Shown: piece after piece, positions 6,415 through 7,218 of the stretch | How the letters are laid out: each line of letters begins with the position of its first letter | How positions within the stretch are numbered: position 1 is the first letter of the stretch | Translations under genes and position numbers: made by a program | DNA from: Gammaproteobacteria bacterium | GTDB lineage: Bacteria; Pseudomonadota; Gammaproteobacteria; SMWH01 | NCBI GenBank assembly: GCA_004357005.1 | Contig: SMWH01000127.1 | Span: 1-7,218 of the forward strand | Length of the DNA stretch: 7,218 nucleotides | Direction: 5' to 3' | Notes under the pieces: generated by a model | What the model saw: the letters and a program-made list of their open reading frames with translations, nothing else | Databases searched by the model: none | What the model was told of the DNA's origin: nothing

Positions 6415-6418
6415 GGAG
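6415..6418 (+). promoter_or_regulatory. Shine-Dalgarno deciding the preferred pilH start
   Basis: GGAG lies 5 bases before ATG 6424-6426 and 8 bases before ATG 6427-6429. Either gives a protein of usual PilH length, beginning just before the first receiver strand. Confidence 0.55.
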
Positions 6419-6423
6419 AAGAA

Positions 6424-6792
6424 ATGATGGCAATAAGCAAGGTACTTGTCGTCGACGATTCCAAAGCGGATCGCGTAAACCTGCAGAAGATAGTATCTGA
6501 TGCGGGAATTATGGTATTGACGGCATCCACGGGTGACGAAGGAATCAGGAAGGCCAAGGCCGAGAAGCCGGACCTTATCTTCCTGGATATCATCATGGAC
6601 GAAATGGACGGATTTCAGACTTGCCGTACGCTGAGCAGAGACGAGGAAACAAAAGGGATTCCTATCGTCATGGTCAGTTGCAAAAACCAGAAAGCCGACA
6701 AAGTCTGGGCCGAAGCCCAGGGGGCGACTGCATACATAACAAAACCATACACCCCGGATCAGATTCTTGATCAGATAAACCGTCTACAGTAA
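6424..6792 (+). CDS. pilH: PilH-like single-domain response regulator
   Basis: From the ATG at 6424 the product has 122 residues, essentially the length of P. aeruginosa PilH (121). It is a stand-alone receiver. VLVVDDSKADR carries the acidic pair (D11, D12), LIFLDIIMDEMDGFQTCR the acceptor aspartate, IVMVSCKNQ a Ser in place of the usual Thr, and AYITKPYTPDQIL the lysine. The DKVWAEAQGA segment is close to the DKVWGKRQGA segment of PilH. PilH is thought to tune or drain phosphate from the Pil-Chp kinase and so affect pilus retraction. The frame is open back to an ATG at 6349 that overlaps the previous stop and has its own AGGGAG site; that start would add 25 residues (MPTHTYRIIPATNGQ...) not expected in this family. 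I prefer 6424 on length and on the GGAG site, but the longer form cannot be excluded. Confidence 0.88.
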   Translation: MMAISKVLVVDDSKADRVNLQKIVSDAGIMVLTASTGDEGIRKAKAEKPDLIFLDIIMDEMDGFQTCRTLSRDEETKGIPIVMVSCKNQKADKVWAEAQGATAYITKPYTPDQILDQINRLQ

Positions 6793-6813
6793 AAAAAATG
6801 ACGGTGGAAGACC

Positions 6814-6821
6814 GGGGGGGG
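6814..6821 (+). repeat. G8 homopolymer tract in front of pilI
   Basis: Eight consecutive G lie between an ATG at 6798-6800 and the CheW-like coding frame. With eight G the ATG frame closes after 19 codons at TAA 6855-6857; with nine G it would run into the CheW frame. The tract may also act as the ribosome site for the GTG at 6827, 5 bases downstream. An A8 run (6791-6798) precedes the ATG. Confidence 0.75.
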
Positions 6822-6826
6822 CACCA

Positions 6827-7218
6827 GTGGAGCTCCTCGAACCAACTAAAGCACTAACCCGGCGCTTCGTGCTGCCCGATGAAACGCTCGTTTCTTCGCC
6901 AGAAGCGCCGGACGAGATGCTCATTCAGAGACGGGGCTGCCGTGTCGGCACCGTCTGTCTTTTGATACCACACGATGTCTTTGGTGAATTGATCCCGCGT
7001 GCGGGGATCTGTGCTTTGCCCAACGTCGAGAACTGGTGCCTGGGTCTGGTCAATGTGCGCGGGAATCTCGTCCCCGTTTTCGACATGTACGCCGTGCTCG
7101 ACGCCGGCGACAACGTGAACGGCGCCAGCACGAAAAACCAGTGGCTTCTGATACTCGGAGAGGGACCCGACGCTGTGGGGATTACCGTTGATGACCTGCC
7201 GGAACAACTCCTGCTGAA
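6827..7218 (+). CDS. pilI: CheW-like chemosensory adaptor, PilI family (5' part; runs off the right edge)
   Basis: Reading from the GTG at 6827 gives 130 codons open to the window end. After about 35 variable residues comes a CheW-type domain: GCRVGTVCLLIPHDVFGELI (37-56), an ICALPNVENWCLGLVNVRGN block (61-80) and LVPVFDMYAVL (81-91), then LLILGEGPDAVGITVDDL (107-124). The PNV-W-GL-NVRG-LVPVFD pattern is the CheW/PilI hallmark. CheW proteins tie the receptor (PilJ in this system) to the histidine kinase (ChpA) in polar membrane arrays. Position after PilG- and PilH-like regulators supports PilI. Roughly 40-50 residues are expected beyond the edge. The start is uncertain: no ATG lies in frame near the beginning, and the ATG at 6798 is one base out of frame across a G8 tract. 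Confidence 0.85.
   Translation, partial: MELLEPTKALTRRFVLPDETLVSSPEAPDEMLIQRRGCRVGTVCLLIPHDVFGELIPRAGICALPNVENWCLGLVNVRGNLVPVFDMYAVLDAGDNVNGASTKNQWLLILGEGPDAVGITVDDLPEQLLL

Noticed and set aside
6424..6792. pilH looked AT-richer with several ATA codons, suggesting transfer
   Set aside because: ATA codons also appear in the PilG-like gene, pilI and mreB, so there is no clear break in codon use.

Overview
The window looks like part of a gammaproteobacterial chromosome of fairly high GC. MreB matches the proteobacterial type almost motif for motif. The gene order mreB-mreC-mreD-mrdA-rodA, together with a Pil-type chemosensory cluster (pilG-pilH-pilI order), is what one expects in purple-sulfur/Chromatiales-like or related gammaproteobacteria. 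The exact lineage is an inference; nothing in the window fixes it.

Left block (1-5212, minus strand): the complete rod-shape (elongasome) operon apart from the 3' end of rodA. Transcription runs from right to left: mreB (actin-like filament), mreC (periplasmic scaffold), mreD (membrane protein), mrdA (PBP2 transpeptidase) and rodA (SEDS glycosyltransferase, cut by the left edge). The genes are packed closely: mreC/mreD overlap by 4 bases, mreD/mrdA are 9 bases apart and mrdA/rodA 6 bases apart. Only mreB-mreC has a real gap (81 bases). Together they encode the machine that inserts peptidoglycan along the side wall.

Middle (5213-5551): a 339-base divergent intergenic region. It holds a candidate promoter for the mre operon, two short odd-length palindromes, a 12-base direct repeat, and a 27-codon reading frame with a good Shine-Dalgarno that stops 2 bases before the next gene's ATG. 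The short frame may be a leader peptide driving coupled translation.

Right block (5552-7218, plus strand): the start of a type IV pilus (twitching) chemosensory operon. It begins with a two-domain PilG-like response regulator whose N-terminal half resembles a degenerate receiver. A single-domain PilH-like response regulator follows, then the first 130 codons of a CheW-like PilI adaptor that runs off the right edge. The PilI start is ambiguous: a G8 tract lies between an upstream ATG and the coding frame.

The gene content is mostly well-conserved housekeeping. The points worth a second look are the putative leader ORF, the N-terminal domain of the PilG-like protein, the poly-G tract before pilI, an altered zinc-site residue in PBP2 and the acidic tail of MreC.
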